Below, piece by piece: positions 62,843 to 64,000 of a stretch of DNA of 64,000 nucleotides (its first letter is position 1; every line of letters starts with the position of its first letter). A program made the translations under genes and the position numbers. The notes under the pieces are model-generated. The model did no database searches and had not been told where the DNA came from. It worked only from the letters and a program-made list of their open reading frames with translations. Origin of the DNA: Melampsora larici-populina 98AG31 (lineage: Eukaryota > Basidiomycota > Pucciniomycetes > Pucciniales > Melampsoraceae); assembly GCF_000204055.1 (NCBI RefSeq), contig NW_006768774.1, forward strand, positions 574,612 to 638,611. The letters are read 5' to 3'.

Positions 62843-64000
62843 CTGGCTAGGAAGGATTCTGCTTACTCTCACTTAGCCCTGGCTCCACATTGGGTTCTCT
62901 TCTCTTCACGAACCCCGACTGGAGCTAGCTAGCTAACTTGTAATGCAAAACGAGTCCTAGATAAGTTTCCAGTGGTTAAATCCACTGTGAGAAGTCTCCA
63001 AGAGTCCTAGTGAAGGTTCCCTTATTGAGAACCTTACACTTTTTTATCCAGTTCTCTTAAACCTTATTTCTCTTTTTCTCGACAACCTTGACATTCTTGA
63101 CACCTTGAACATTGCAAACCACAACTTGACTGCCAATCTTATGTCATTCAATTTGCCATCCAACTTCATTGCCAAACCTGACGCCATCTTAAGAAAATTG
63201 CAACCATCTGAACCTGCCAAATCCCCGCCAGCACCTTGTCCACTTTGTTACAATTGGGTACCCAAAGGAGAAGACATTGACACACCCAATAGAACGCTAC
63301 AAACTATCTTTCCTTTGTCATCTCATACATTATACTACGACCACAGAAGCCGACCCAACTCTTACGCCTGATACACAAGTAGCCCGAGAATTCTTCAGTA
63401 AAGCTCAGTTGACAACACCAATTGTATCCAGAAGTTTCATTTTCACGCCAATCACAGGGGCCAAAATTGATGCTCACATACATGTGATCATTGTAGACTT
63501 TTTTGAATTGTCCAAAAAAGATTCATTTTCTCTCAGATTCATTCAATTCACCTTTTGGTTGTGTTCAGGTGATTAGTGTTATGAGCCATAGCCTTATACT
63601 TAGACAATATGCTTGTACCAGAACCACCGTATACTTGGGATCCTGGTGGACAGACTTCTGTCTTTCCTCACGTTGCAATCCATATCTACTAGGAAGGGGA
63701 CCTTACTACACTCTTGCATCTCACCAACTCACGCCCAGTCCTAACATATTGCAACGTCTATTTCGAGATCCAAGAGTTCAAGAATCGAAAACGAGTAAAG
63801 AAGAAGAAAGAAAGTCGACTCAAGTCCGAGAAGTTTTAAAAGAAAAAAGAAATTCAAGATCTAGATTTACAAGAAGTTTAAAGTTTAAATTAAAGTATCC
63901 CCACAACCAAGCAATCAGTATCAAATAAAGTTTAAAATTGGTTGAACCGATCTACATCCGCAACCCACATAACTTAGTCACAACGCCGGAATTCACACTA
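62843..64000. other. Right end of window, no gene recognised
   Basis: Plus-strand frames at 63105-63371 (with CPLCYNW), 63277-63576 and 63503-63928 overlap in different frames and show no domain I know. The last is basic at its end (RNSRSRFTRSLKFKLKY). A promoter-like C/T-rich region precedes 63,105. It may be a decayed host or transposon gene. Confidence 0.25.

Overview
The window looks like a piece of a large, repeat-packed fungal genome. It is most likely a basidiomycete and plausibly a rust fungus (Pucciniales). The reasons are short GT-AG introns of about 45-80 bases in coding genes, a Tad1-like LINE with a terminal RNase H domain, DIRS/Ngaro-like tyrosine-recombinase retroelements, Helitrons, and nonsense codons biased towards TTGA, as expected if TCGA had mutated to TTGA. 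I recognise no housekeeping gene, no rRNA and no tRNA. The host assignment is inference.

Layout. 0.6-3.8 kb: decayed DIRS-like copy 1 (+ strand). 4.4-5.4 kb: relic of a multi-exon OB-fold-like gene. 5.88-13.52 kb: a three-level nest made of a 365-bp MITE, a solo LTR inserted at its edge, and a 6.5-kb LINE inserted inside the LTR. 16.4-17.7 kb: Helitron Rep relic. 18.0-22.6 kb: DIRS-like copy 2 (- strand). 23.0-24.1 kb: hAT-type transposase relic with a BED-like finger. 25,219-39,562: one long Helitron with readable ends (TC at the start; GC hairpin plus CTAG at the end). It lies inside a tandem repeat that is itself probably in the 5' leader intron of a decayed gene at 39.8-41.1 kb. 41.4-42.3 kb: a 577-bp TIR element and an LTR-like fragment. 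44,015-48,729: a PIF/Harbinger transposon (transposase plus Myb/SANT-like gene) inserted into one arm of a long inverted repeat. 49.6-53.0 kb: DIRS-like copy 5 with its RT deleted. 54.35-56.4 kb: an unrecognised spliced gene. 56.6-62.8 kb: DIRS-like copy 3, the most complete one (gag, RT-RNase H, tyrosine recombinase; - strand).

How the genes fit together. Almost everything belongs to mobile elements. The Helitron carries one RepHel gene (HUH nuclease plus PIF1-type helicase, split by a single in-frame TGA) and at least four spliced paralogs of a small OB-fold-like protein. Every paralog has an exon of exactly 153 nucleotides with the same pattern of conserved residues. A fifth, decayed member lies outside the Helitron at 4.4-5.4 kb. 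These are presumably single-strand DNA-binding partners of the Helitron, and I consider them the most interesting system in the window. The other elements show repeated point inactivation of active sites: Asp to Asn in two unrelated reverse transcriptases and Arg to Trp in a tyrosine recombinase. All three changes fit CpG transitions.

Exon borders, frameshifts and repeat ends were worked out by eye from the sequence. No database search was possible.
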